A stretch of 64,000 nt of DNA from Plastoroseomonas arctica. Its GTDB lineage: Bacteria; Pseudomonadota; Alphaproteobacteria; Acetobacterales; Acetobacteraceae. Of this stretch, positions 7,771 to 17,534 are shown one piece after another; the first letter of the stretch is position 1, and every line of letters starts with the position of its first letter. The translations under genes and the position numbers were made by a program. Location of the stretch: contig NZ_JAAEDH010000001.1 in NCBI RefSeq assembly GCF_018128965.1, forward strand, positions 393,081 through 457,080, written 5' to 3'. The notes below the pieces were generated by a model. That model made no database searches. It was not told the origin of the DNA and was given only the letters and a program-made list of their open reading frames with translations.

Positions 7771-10518
7771 ATGACCGATGTCCTCGTCGTCGAATCGCCG
7801 GCCAAGGCCAAGACCATCGAGAAGTACCTCGGCGGCGGGACGGTCGTGCTCGCTTCCTTCGGCCATGTCCGCGACCTGATCGAGAAGGATGGCGCCGTCC
7901 TCCCCGACGAAAATTTTGCCATGGTCTGGGGCAAGGACCCGCGCGGCGAGGCCCAGGTCGCCAAGATTGCCACCGCCCTGAAATCCGCCACGCGCTTGTT
8001 CCTGGCCACCGACCCGGACCGCGAGGGCGAGGCCATCTCCTGGCACGTCAAGGACATGCTGGCCGAGCGCGGTGCGCTCAAGGGCAAGCAGGTGAGCCGC
8101 ATCACCTTCAACGAGATCACCAAGCGCGCCGTGCAATACGCCGTGGCGCATCCGCGCGAGCTCGATGTCCCGCTGATCGACGCCTACCTGGCCCGCCGCG
8201 CGCTCGATTACCTGGTCGGCTACACCCTCTCCCCGGTCCTGTGGCGCAAGCTGCCGGGGTCCAAATCCGCCGGCCGCGTCCAATCCGTGGCCCTCCGCCT
8301 GGTGTGCGAGCGCGAAGCCGAGATCGAGGCCTTCAAGCCGCGCGAATACTGGTCGGTCGAGGCCAAGTTCACCACGCCCGCCGGCGCGCCCTTCACCGCC
8401 CGCCTCACCCATCTCGACGGCAAGCGCCTGGACCAATTCGACCTGGCGAAAGAAGCCGACGCGAAGCGCGCCGTCGCCGCCATCGAGGCCGAGCAATACG
8501 CCGTCGCCTCCGTCGACAAGAAGCGCACCAAGCGCAACCCGCCCCCGCCCTTCATGACCTCCACGCTGCAGATGGAGGCGTCGCGCAAGCTCGGCATGGG
8601 CGCCCAGGCGGCGATGCGCACGGCTCAGCAACTCTACGAGGCCGGCCACATCACCTATATGCGGACCGACGGCATCACCATGGCGCGCGAGGCGATCTCC
8701 GCCATCCGCGACCACGTGAAGTCCAGCTTCGGCGCCGACTACCTTCCCGCCGCGCCGCGCGAATACACCTCCAAGGCGAAGAACGCCCAGGAAGCGCATG
8801 AGGCGATCCGCCCCACCGACGCCACCCGCACGCCGGAAAGCCTTAGCCGCGAGCTGGAAGGCGCCCAGGCCCGCCTCTATGAGCTCATCTGGAAGCGCGC
8901 CATCGCCTCCCAGATGCAAGCCGCCGAGATCGACCAGACCGCGGTCGACATCGCCGGCCCCTCGGGCAAGACGCGCCTGCGCGCCAACGGCTCCGTCATC
9001 GCCTTCGACGGCTTCCTGAAGCTGTACCGCGAAGATGAGGATGACCGCGCCGCCGACGCCCGCGCCGGCATCGGCACCGCCCCGGCGGCGGAGGAGGAAG
9101 ACACCCGCATTCTGCCGCCGATGCAGGCGAAGGACGCGCTCAAGCGCGGCGCCGTCACCCCTGCCCAGCACTTCACCCAGCCGCCGCCGCGCTATTCGGA
9201 GGCAACACTCGTAAAACGGCTGGAAGAACTCGGCATCGGCCGACCCTCAACCTATGCCTCCATCCTGCAGCGCTTGCAGGACCTGAACTACGTCACGCTG
9301 GATAAGCGTCGCTTCGTCGCCCAGGACCTCGGGCGGATGGTGACCACCTTCCTGGTCCGCTTCTTCGAGCGCTATGTGAACACCGGCTTCACCTCCTCCA
9401 TGGAGGAAGAACTCGACAAGATCTCCGAAGGCAATGCCGATTGGCGCGCGGTCATGCACGCCTTCTGGGTGGAATTCTCCAAGGCCGTCGCGGCGACCAA
9501 GGACCTCATGATCCGCGACGTCATCGACGCGCTGGACGAAGACCTCGGCCCCCACATCTTCGCGGACCGTGGCGACGGCACCGACCCGCGCCTGTGCCCC
9601 AAATGCCATGAGGGGCGGCTCGGCCTGCGCCTTGGCAAGGGCGGCGCCTTCATCGGCTGTTCCAACTACCCCGAATGCCGCTACACCCGCCCCTTCGGCG
9701 TGGGCGGCGAGGGCGAGGAACGCGGCGCTGCCGACCGTGACCTGGGTCTCGACCCCGTCACTAACCAGCCCATCACCATGCGCCGCGGGCCCTATGGACT
9801 GTATGTGCAGCTCGGCGAGCCAGGCACCGACGCCAAGGGAAAACCGACCAAGCCGCGGCGCACCAGCCTGCCCAACGGGATGAGCCCCGAAACCGTGACC
9901 CTGGAAGGCGCGCTCGGCCTGCTGAGCCTGCCGCGCCCGATCGGGATCGACCCCGAGACCGGGGAGGAAATCACCGCCGGGCTCGGCCGCTTCGGCCCCT
10001 ATGTGAAGTGCGGGACGATCTTCAAATCGCTCGACAAGGATGATGACGTCCTGACCATCGGCATCAACCGCGCGGTGGTCCTCCTCGCCGACGCTCGCGC
10101 CCGCGTGCGCGGCCTGGGCGCCCACCCCAAGGACCAGGCCCCCGTCGAGGTGAAAAAGGGTCGCTTCGGGCCCTACGCGCAGCACGGCAAGACGGTCGCC
10201 AACCTGCCGCGCGGAGTGGAGATGGAGACCATCACGCTCGATGAGGCCGTCACCTTACTGGCTGAGAAGGGCAAGGTGCTGGCGCCGAAGGGCGGCAAGG
10301 GTGCCAAGGGCAAGAAGGTGCCGGCCAAGACCGTGACGGCTCCGGCAGCTGCGCCCTCCGCGCCACGCAGGGCCGCCGCTCCCGCATCAAAGGCCAAGCC
10401 GAAGGCAAAGCCACGAGCCGCGAGCAAGGCTGCGGCACGACCCAAGGCGGCGGCCAGCAAGGCGACCGCAGCGACAAAAAAACCGGCGGCGAAAGCCAAA
10501 GCGAAGGCCAAGAAGTGA
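7771..10518 (+). CDS. topA: DNA topoisomerase I (type IA)
   Basis: 915 residues from ATG 7771, chosen because MTDVLVVESPAKAKTIEKYL is the family N terminus; the reading frame is open further upstream. It relaxes negative supercoils. The TOPRIM domain shows ATDPDREGEAISWH; the active-site Tyr is Tyr296 in ITYMRTDGI. Later come KSAGRVQSVALRLVCERE and the LEELGIGRPSTYASI motif. One C4 zinc ribbon is clear (CPKCHEGRLG...CSNYPEC, from about 9595), followed by repeated GPYVxxG C-terminal modules and a Lys/Ala-rich basic tail of about 80 residues (10300-10515). A basic tail like this is typical of alphaproteobacterial and actinobacterial enzymes. Confidence 0.97.
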   Translation: MTDVLVVESPAKAKTIEKYLGGGTVVLASFGHVRDLIEKDGAVLPDENFAMVWGKDPRGEAQVAKIATALKSATRLFLATDPDREGEAISWHVKDMLAERGALKGKQVSRITFNEITKRAVQYAVAHPRELDVPLIDAYLARRALDYLVGYTLSPVLWRKLPGSKSAGRVQSVALRLVCEREAEIEAFKPREYWSVEAKFTTPAGAPFTARLTHLDGKRLDQFDLAKEADAKRAVAAIEAEQYAVASVDKKRTKRNPPPPFMTSTLQMEASRKLGMGAQAAMRTAQQLYEAGHITYMRTDGITMAREAISAIRDHVKSSFGADYLPAAPREYTSKAKNAQEAHEAIRPTDATRTPESLSRELEGAQARLYELIWKRAIASQMQAAEIDQTAVDIAGPSGKTRLRANGSVIAFDGFLKLYREDEDDRAADARAGIGTAPAAEEEDTRILPPMQAKDALKRGAVTPAQHFTQPPPRYSEATLVKRLEELGIGRPSTYASILQRLQDLNYVTLDKRRFVAQDLGRMVTTFLVRFFERYVNTGFTSSMEEELDKISEGNADWRAVMHAFWVEFSKAVAATKDLMIRDVIDALDEDLGPHIFADRGDGTDPRLCPKCHEGRLGLRLGKGGAFIGCSNYPECRYTRPFGVGGEGEERGAADRDLGLDPVTNQPITMRRGPYGLYVQLGEPGTDAKGKPTKPRRTSLPNGMSPETVTLEGALGLLSLPRPIGIDPETGEEITAGLGRFGPYVKCGTIFKSLDKDDDVLTIGINRAVVLLADARARVRGLGAHPKDQAPVEVKKGRFGPYAQHGKTVANLPRGVEMETITLDEAVTLLAEKGKVLAPKGGKGAKGKKVPAKTVTAPAAAPSAPRRAAAPASKAKPKAKPRAASKAAARPKAAASKATAATKKPAAKAKAKAKK

Positions 10519-10524
10519 CAAAGG

Positions 10525-10565
10525 TCGGGGAAAAGAATTTCCCCGAACCCCATTCTTTTATTTTT
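10525..10565 (+). terminator. Perfect hairpin plus T-rich tail after topA (shared motif, copy 1)
   Basis: Positions 10525-10533 pair perfectly with 10538-10546 (TCGGGGAAA and its complement) around the tetraloop AGAA. After 6 more bases comes a T-rich tail (10553-10565). The same architecture, loop and tail recur after 60589, so the sequence is conserved beyond simple pairing. It sits 6 bp after the topA stop in the correct orientation for a terminator. The tail starts some bases from the stem, so efficiency is uncertain. Confidence 0.65.
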
Positions 10566-10614
10566 GACCCATGGTCCCGTGCCCCGCGTCAGCGACGGAT
10601 TGGCTGATCCACCC

Positions 10615-12786
10615 ATGCCCCGCTTCGGCCCGCCACCCAAAGGTCACCGCGCCCGCGCGAAACCCGCCCCTCTTCCCACCGCAACCGGCACCCCGGGCGA
10701 GCTTCCCACGCTGGACGCCCTCCGCGTCTTCCTCTCCAAGGCCAAGGGCAAGGTCGGCAAGTCCGACATCTCCCGCGCCTTCGGCCTCACCACCGAGCAG
10801 CGCCCCGCCCTTCGCGCGCTGCTCTCTGAGATCAAGGCAAACACCCCCGCCGACGTCGCCCAAGCCGTCATCCAACACGGCCACCTGCCGGACACCGCCG
10901 TCGTCGAGGTCACCGGCACCGACCCCGATGGTGACCCCATCGCCAAACCTCTCGCCTGGTCGGGAGAAGGCCGCCCTCCCATCATCTACATGCGCGCCGA
11001 GGCCCGCGGCCAACCGGCCCTCGCCCCCGGCGAACGCGTCCTCGCGCGCTTAAAACCCATCGGCGCCGGCAAGTATGAAGGCCGCACCGTCCAGCGCATT
11101 CCCGCCAAATCCCCCGCCCGCATCCTGGGCGTCTTCACCGACGGCAAGATCGAGCCCACCGACCGCCGCCACCGCGCAGACTGGATCGTCCCCCCCGGCG
11201 AATCCCTCGGCGCCGAGAACGGCGAAATCATCCTCGCCGAACCCCTCCCCGGCGCCCATTTCGGCCCTCGCCCCGCCCGCATCATCGAGCGCCTGGGCCA
11301 GATGGGCGCCCCCCGCTCCGTCTCCCTCATCTGCATCCACACCCACGGCATTCCCGACACCTTCCCCGCCGCCGCCCTCGAAGAGGCTGCCCGCGCCACC
11401 GCCACCCCGCTGGCCACCCGAGAAGACCTCCGCCCAACCCCGCTGATCACCATCGACGGCGAAGACGCGCGGGACTTCGACGACGCCATCTGGGCCGCCC
11501 CCGACGGCACCGGCTGGCGCATCCTCGTCGCCATCGCCGACGTCGCCCACTACGTCCCCCCCGGCTCCGCGCTCGACCGCGAAGCCCAGCTCCGCGGCAA
11601 CAGCGTCTACTTCCCCGACCGCGTCGTCCCCATGCTCCCCGAGGCCCTCTCCAACCACTGGTGCTCCCTGGTCCCCAACGAGGACCGCGGCTGCCTCTTC
11701 GCCGACATGCGCTTCGACGCCTCCGGCAAAAAGCTCTCCCACCGCTTCGGCCGCGGCCTGATGCGCTCCGCCGCCCGCCTCACCTACGAACAGGCCCAAT
11801 CCCACCACGACCAGGGCACCGACCCCGAGGGCGTCCCCCCCGGCCACATCGCCACCCTCTACGCCGCCTTCCGCGCCCTGCTCACCGCCCGCGAGGCCCG
11901 CGGCACGCTGGAGCTCGACCTCCCCGAGCGTCGCGTCACGCTCGACGCCGCCGGCAACGTCACCGCCATCACCCCCCGCGCGCGCCTGGACAGCCACCGA
12001 CTCATCGAGGAGTTCATGATCGCCGCCAACGTCGCCGCCGCCGAAGCACTCGACCAAAAGCCCTGCCTCTACCGCATCCACGACCGCCCCTCGGACGCCA
12101 AGCTCGAAGGCCTCCGCCAATTTCTCGAATCACTCGGCATGGCACTGCCGGCGGTGGACCGCATGCTGCCCCGCGACTTCCAGCGCCTGCTCGACCAGGT
12201 CCAGGACAAGCCCGAGCAGCGCCTGGTCCACGAGACCATCCTCCGCGCCCAATCCCAGGCCGCCTACGACCCCGACAACATCGGCCATTTCGGCCTGGCC
12301 CTGCCGCGCTACGCGCACTTCACCTCGCCGATTCGCCGCTACGCAGATCTCTTCGTCCATCGCGCCCTTCTCGACGCCCTTCCGGCCGAGGAATCGGCCC
12401 GCGCGAAAGAGATCGGCGAACACATCACCGGCACCGAACGCCGCGCCGCCGCGGCCGAACGCGAGGCCGTTGAACGCTATCTCGCCGCGCACATGGCCAC
12501 GCGCGTCGGAAGCATGTTCGATGCGCGTATTTCCGGCGTGACTCGCTTCGGCCTCTTCGTCACTTTGGTCGAGAATGGTGCGACGGGAATCATCCCCCTC
12601 GCCTCCCTACCGGACGACCGATGGCAGCACGACGAGGCCCGGCAAGCGCTCACCGGCCGCCACACGCATTTGACGTTTTCGCTGCGTGCCGCGGTCGAGG
12701 TGCGGCTGGTCGAAGCCAATGCCCGCACGGGCGGCATGGTCTTCCACATCATGCAGGGCGTGCCGGCGCGCAAACCTTCGCGCTAG
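10615..12786 (+). CDS. rnr: Ribonuclease R
   Basis: 723 residues from ATG 10615 (MPRFGPPPKG); an upstream TTG at 10564 falls inside the T-rich tail of the terminator and is unlikely. RNase R is a processive 3'-5' exoribonuclease that degrades structured RNA. Order seen: N-terminal winged-helix-like segment, cold-shock domains, RNB catalytic domain with TIDGEDARDFDDAIW, which holds the metal-binding aspartates, then YAHFTSPIRRYADLFVHRAL, and a C-terminal S1 domain (SMFDARISGVTRFGLFVTL). The 3' end overlaps an in-frame reading of the S41 protease gene by up to 166 bp. Confidence 0.95.
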   Translation: MPRFGPPPKGHRARAKPAPLPTATGTPGELPTLDALRVFLSKAKGKVGKSDISRAFGLTTEQRPALRALLSEIKANTPADVAQAVIQHGHLPDTAVVEVTGTDPDGDPIAKPLAWSGEGRPPIIYMRAEARGQPALAPGERVLARLKPIGAGKYEGRTVQRIPAKSPARILGVFTDGKIEPTDRRHRADWIVPPGESLGAENGEIILAEPLPGAHFGPRPARIIERLGQMGAPRSVSLICIHTHGIPDTFPAAALEEAARATATPLATREDLRPTPLITIDGEDARDFDDAIWAAPDGTGWRILVAIADVAHYVPPGSALDREAQLRGNSVYFPDRVVPMLPEALSNHWCSLVPNEDRGCLFADMRFDASGKKLSHRFGRGLMRSAARLTYEQAQSHHDQGTDPEGVPPGHIATLYAAFRALLTAREARGTLELDLPERRVTLDAAGNVTAITPRARLDSHRLIEEFMIAANVAAAEALDQKPCLYRIHDRPSDAKLEGLRQFLESLGMALPAVDRMLPRDFQRLLDQVQDKPEQRLVHETILRAQSQAAYDPDNIGHFGLALPRYAHFTSPIRRYADLFVHRALLDALPAEESARAKEIGEHITGTERRAAAAEREAVERYLAAHMATRVGSMFDARISGVTRFGLFVTLVENGATGIIPLASLPDDRWQHDEARQALTGRHTHLTFSLRAAVEVRLVEANARTGGMVFHIMQGVPARKPSR

Positions 12787-14285
12787 CCCGGCTGGCGCAA
12801 GCCTGCGTCGTCGCGATCCTGCTGAGCATCACCGCACACGCGAGCGAGGCCGACCGCTTCCCCCGCGCCCAGGCCGAAGCCGTGCTCGCCGAGGCGTTCG
12901 GCGCGGTCATCGAGCGGCACCTGACGCCGGTCGCGCCGAACGACCTGCTGCTGTGGAGCCTGCGCGGCCTCACCGCGCTGGATGAGGGTATCACCGCCGA
13001 CATCAGCGAGGGCCGCCTCACGCTGCGCAGCGCCGGTGCGCCCATCGCCGGCCAGGTGCTGCCCCGCGGTCCGCCCGCGCCTCCGGCGCTTGCCCGCAGC
13101 CTCGCGGCACTGCTCGGCGCCGGATGGACCGCTTCGGCCGCCATCCGCGAGGCCGGATTCGAGCGCGTGCTGCAATCGAGCTTCGAGGAGCTGTTCAACC
13201 ATCTCGACCCCTATAGCCGCTACGTCACCGCGGAGGAGGCGGTAGCCGCGCGCGAACGCCGCATCGGCCAGCGCGGCCTGGGATTGCGCCTGGCCATCGG
13301 ACCGCGGCGAAGCGTGGTGCTGGCCACCGTCGCCCCCGGCGGCCCGGCGGCGCTGTCCCGGCTCCGTCCTGGCGACCGGCTGTTGGACATCGATGGCGTG
13401 CCCGTCTCCGCCGACGACCTGCCCGACGCCGCCGCCCGGCTGGAAGGCCCGACTGGAGGCGCGGTGACCCTCACCCTCGCGCGCGGCGGCCAGCGGCTGC
13501 GGGTGAGCCTGCTGCGCGCCCCGGTGCCGCCCGAGACGGTCACCGCCGAACGGATCGACGGCATCCTCTATCTCCGCCTCTCGGCCTTCTCCCAGGGCTC
13601 GGCCTCGCAGCTGGTGGGCCAGATCACCGATGCCGGGATCGCGGGCGCACCGCGCGGCTACGTGCTCGACCTGCGCGGCAATCGCGGCGGGCTGCTGCCC
13701 CAGGCCGCGGCCGTGGCCGACGTCTTCCTCCAGTCTGGCGAGATCATGCGCACCGAGGGCCGCCACCCCGAAAGTGGGCGCAGCTGGATCGCCTCGGGCG
13801 GTGACCTCACCCATGGGCGCCCGCTGGTCGTGCTGGTCGACGGGCGCACCGCCTCCTCGGCGGAGGCGGTGGCCGCCACGCTCGGCGACCGTGGCCGTGC
13901 CGTGCTGGTCGGCAGCGGCACCACCGGCAAGGGGCTGGTGCAGATCGTCATCCCGCTGCCCAACGCGGCGGAGCTGCTGGTCTCCTGGTCGCGCCTGGTG
14001 GCCCCCCAGGGCTGGCCGATCCAGTCGCTCGGCGTGATGCCCAACCTGTGCACCAGCCTGGGCGAGGAGGCGACGGCCGCTGCGCTGCTCATGCTGTCAG
14101 AGGGCGAGACGCCGATGGCCGTCCCGGTCGCACGCGTCCGCGCCGCCCGCGCCCCGGTCGATCCCGATGATGCCCAGCGCCTGCGCGGTCCCTGCCCGCC
14201 GGCCGAGGGCCGCGAGGCCGATCTCTCGGTCGCGCGCGCCCTGATCGAGCGACCCGAGCTGTACCGCACCGCGCTTCAGCCTTGA
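12621..14285 (+). CDS. S41 (CtpA-type) carboxyl-terminal processing protease, start uncertain
   Basis: The clear protein part begins with a signal-peptide-like segment around 12790-12850 ([18 protein letters not shown]), so it is exported or periplasmic. Then come an N-terminal helical region ([16 protein letters not shown]), a PDZ domain ([10 protein letters not shown] to LARGG), and the S41 catalytic core with the serine in [11 protein letters not shown] and the lysine in GTTGKGLVQ, giving the Ser-Lys dyad. S41 enzymes clip the C termini of envelope proteins. No ATG, GTG or TTG lies in frame between 12621 and the signal segment. The only standard start is ATG 12621, which lies inside rnr and gives a 50-residue Arg-rich extension. 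The start is therefore unresolved (frameshift, rare start or a genuine overlap). Confidence 0.8.
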   Translation: MAARRGPASAHRPPHAFDVFAACRGRGAAGRSQCPHGRHGLPHHAGRAGAQTFALARLAQACVVAILLSITAHASEADRFPRAQAEAVLAEAFGAVIERHLTPVAPNDLLLWSLRGLTALDEGITADISEGRLTLRSAGAPIAGQVLPRGPPAPPALARSLAALLGAGWTASAAIREAGFERVLQSSFEELFNHLDPYSRYVTAEEAVAARERRIGQRGLGLRLAIGPRRSVVLATVAPGGPAALSRLRPGDRLLDIDGVPVSADDLPDAAARLEGPTGGAVTLTLARGGQRLRVSLLRAPVPPETVTAERIDGILYLRLSAFSQGSASQLVGQITDAGIAGAPRGYVLDLRGNRGGLLPQAAAVADVFLQSGEIMRTEGRHPESGRSWIASGGDLTHGRPLVVLVDGRTASSAEAVAATLGDRGRAVLVGSGTTGKGLVQIVIPLPNAAELLVSWSRLVAPQGWPIQSLGVMPNLCTSLGEEATAAALLMLSEGETPMAVPVARVRAARAPVDPDDAQRLRGPCPPAEGREADLSVARALIERPELYRTALQP

Positions 14286-14373
14286 TTTCCGCCCCAAACC
14301 CTGTAGATACCGGCCCCTCTTGCAGTCTTGCCCGCGCTGGCCGCCATCGGTCCCGGGTTCCGGAGTAGGTCCC

Positions 14374-14541
14374 ATGGCCAAGTCGAATACCATCCTTATC
14401 AAACTCGTCAGCAGTGCCGAGACCGGGTATTTCTACGTGACGAAGAAGAACACGCGGAACATGACCGGCAAGATGGAACAGCGGAAGTACGACCCGGTCG
14501 TGCGGAAGCACGTCGTCTTCAAGGAATCCAAGATCAAGTAA
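14374..14541 (+). CDS. rpmG: 50S ribosomal protein L33
   Basis: 55 residues beginning [20 protein letters not shown] and ending VFKESKIK, the usual length. It contains no cysteine, so it is the zinc-free (C-minus) form of L33. The ATG at 14374 is the family start; open frame extends upstream. It is followed at once by a bidirectional hairpin that separates it from the convergent pleD-like gene, an arrangement related to the pleD-rpmG neighbourhood of other alphaproteobacteria. Confidence 0.96.
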   Translation: MAKSNTILIKLVSSAETGYFYVTKKNTRNMTGKMEQRKYDPVVRKHVVFKESKIK

Positions 14542-14546
14542 TCGCC

Positions 14547-14566
14547 TGCGGGGCTCCGGCCCCGCA
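14547..14566. terminator. GC hairpin between convergent rpmG and pleD-like gene
   Basis: Positions 14547-14554 pair perfectly with 14559-14566 (TGCGGGGC and its complement) around the loop TCCG. It lies between two converging genes and could end both transcripts. No T-run follows on either strand, so termination may need Rho. Confidence 0.5.
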
Positions 14567-14570
14567 AGGT

Positions 14571-15962
<1,392 letters not shown>

Positions 15963-16288
15963 CCAGTCGGTTCCAACCGACCCATCGCGCGCCGCGCCGA
16001 GGGCTTCGCCAAAGGTGACCGTACGAGCAAACGCTGTTCCTTCAACACCAACCCGGGTCCGGCACAGGGACCGGTTTAATAGGCACGGGTTATCATAGCG
16101 TAAAACCAAAGGCTTTTCGACCGTTCATCCCGATACCGCATCGACCTTGACGCGCTGCCGGACGGTTGTGGACCTCTGCGTATAATCGCGCGGTCGCGAG
16201 GTTGCGAGGGCCGCGCGCGTCAAGCGCAACCAGCGCACGGCAAAGTGAGTCTTGTAACGCGAGCGCGCCCACCGGCGCGCCGCTGCGA
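15963..16288. other. Spacer between the aminotransferase and pleD-like genes, with a palindrome at the pleD start
   Basis: 326 bp without a convincing gene. Positions 15966-15972 are the exact complement of 15975-15981 (GTCGGTT, 2-nt spacer, AACCGAC). In pleD mRNA this would be a hairpin only 3 nt before the start codon, covering the only purine-rich stretch that could serve as ribosome-binding site. It may be an operator or a translational control hairpin. Weak open frames elsewhere in the spacer are Arg/Ala-rich and look like noise. Confidence 0.4.
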
Positions 16289-17473
16289 TCACTGATTGCC
16301 GGTGAGAAACTCCATCGCCGCCTGGGCACCCCCGGCGGCATGCGGCACCGCTGCGACGCGCAGCCCCATCTCCACGCCCGAGAGCGTGGCCATCAGGGTG
16401 AGGTCGTTCATGTCGCCCAGATGGCCGATGCGGAAGGCGCGGTCGTTCAACTGGCCCAGGCCATTGCCGAGGCTCATGTTGAATTTTTCCAGGATGGCGG
16501 CGCGCAGCGCGTTTGCCGAGTGGCCCTCGGGCAGCCGCACGCAGGTGAGCACCGGGGAGTAGTGGCGGGCATCCTCGACCTGCACCTCCAGCCCCCAGTG
16601 GCGTACGGCGCGGCGCGTCGCCTCGGCATGGCGCTCGTGGCGCGCGAAGACGTTTTCGAGCCCTTCCTCGAAGATCATGTCGCAGGCGGTGTCCAAGCCG
16701 TAGAGCAGGTTCGTCGCCGGCGTGTAGGGGAAGTAGCCGGTCGCGTTGGAGGCGATCATCGGGCCCCAATCCCAGTAGCTGCGCGGCAGCTTGGCGGTTT
16801 TGCTAGCCTCCAACGCCTTCTTCGAGAGGGCGTTGAAGGAGAGACCCGGGGGCAGCATCAGCCCCTTCTGGGAGCCCGACACGGTCACATCCACGCCCCA
16901 GGCGTCATGGCGGTACTCGGCCGAGGCCAGCCCACTGATCGTGTCCACCAGCAGCAGCGCCGGATGCCCGGCCGCATCGATCGCGGCGCGCACCTCGGCG
17001 ATGCGCGAGGTTGCCCCCGTCGAGGTCTCGTTGTGCACCACCGCCACGGCCTTGATCGCGTGGCCCTTGTCGGCGGCCAGGCGCTCGGCGATCTGCGCCA
17101 CATCCGCCCCGCGCCGCCAATCGGTCTTGATCAGGTCGGTGACGATGCCGAGCTTGCCCGCCATCTCCTGCCACAGATGCGCGAACCAGCCGGTCTCGCA
17201 CATCAGCACCCGGTCACCGGGCGAGAGCGTGTTTGCCAGGGCCGCCTCCCAGGCACCGGTGCCCGAGGCGGGGAAGATCACCACCGGCTGCGTGGTCTGG
17301 AAGATGCGCTGCACCTTCTCCAGCACCTGCTTGCCGAGCAGTCCGAAATCCGGGCCGCGATGGTCCATGGTGGCGTTGTCGATCGCGCGCAGGATGCGGT
17401 CCGGCACTGTGGAGGGGCCGGGAATCTGGAGGAAATGCCGCCCCGACTGACGCTTCGATTCGAAATAGGGCAT
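16289..17473 (-). CDS. Class V aminotransferase, serine-glyoxylate / alanine-glyoxylate type
   Basis: 394 residues from ATG 17473 (MPYFESKRQSGRHFLQIPGP). PLP enzyme of the SgaA/AGT family, which moves an amino group to glyoxylate, giving glycine. The PGPSTVP opening, FPASGTGAWEAAL phosphate loop, DTISGLAS with the cofactor aspartate, and VSGSQKGLMLPPG with the PLP lysine (K203) are all present. Length is normal. It is divergent from the FAD/Fe-S dehydrogenase at 17535 with only about 60 bp between starts, suggesting shared control and a link through glyoxylate or glycolate. Choice between serine and alanine as donor is not settled. Confidence 0.88.
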   Translation of the reverse strand: MPYFESKRQSGRHFLQIPGPSTVPDRILRAIDNATMDHRGPDFGLLGKQVLEKVQRIFQTTQPVVIFPASGTGAWEAALANTLSPGDRVLMCETGWFAHLWQEMAGKLGIVTDLIKTDWRRGADVAQIAERLAADKGHAIKAVAVVHNETSTGATSRIAEVRAAIDAAGHPALLLVDTISGLASAEYRHDAWGVDVTVSGSQKGLMLPPGLSFNALSKKALEASKTAKLPRSYWDWGPMIASNATGYFPYTPATNLLYGLDTACDMIFEEGLENVFARHERHAEATRRAVRHWGLEVQVEDARHYSPVLTCVRLPEGHSANALRAAILEKFNMSLGNGLGQLNDRAFRIGHLGDMNDLTLMATLSGVEMGLRVAAVPHAAGGAQAAMEFLTGNQ

Positions 17474-17534
17474 GCGCGATCCTTCGCTCTGAGCCCCCTG
17501 TCTAACCGCCTCCCCGCCCCGCCGCCAATGCGGT

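Noticed and set aside
16093..16341. Short minus-strand frame between the pleD-like and aminotransferase genes as a possible divK
   Set aside because: It lacks receiver-domain residues (no acidic pair, no phospho-acceptor, no KP motif) and overlaps the aminotransferase 3' end.
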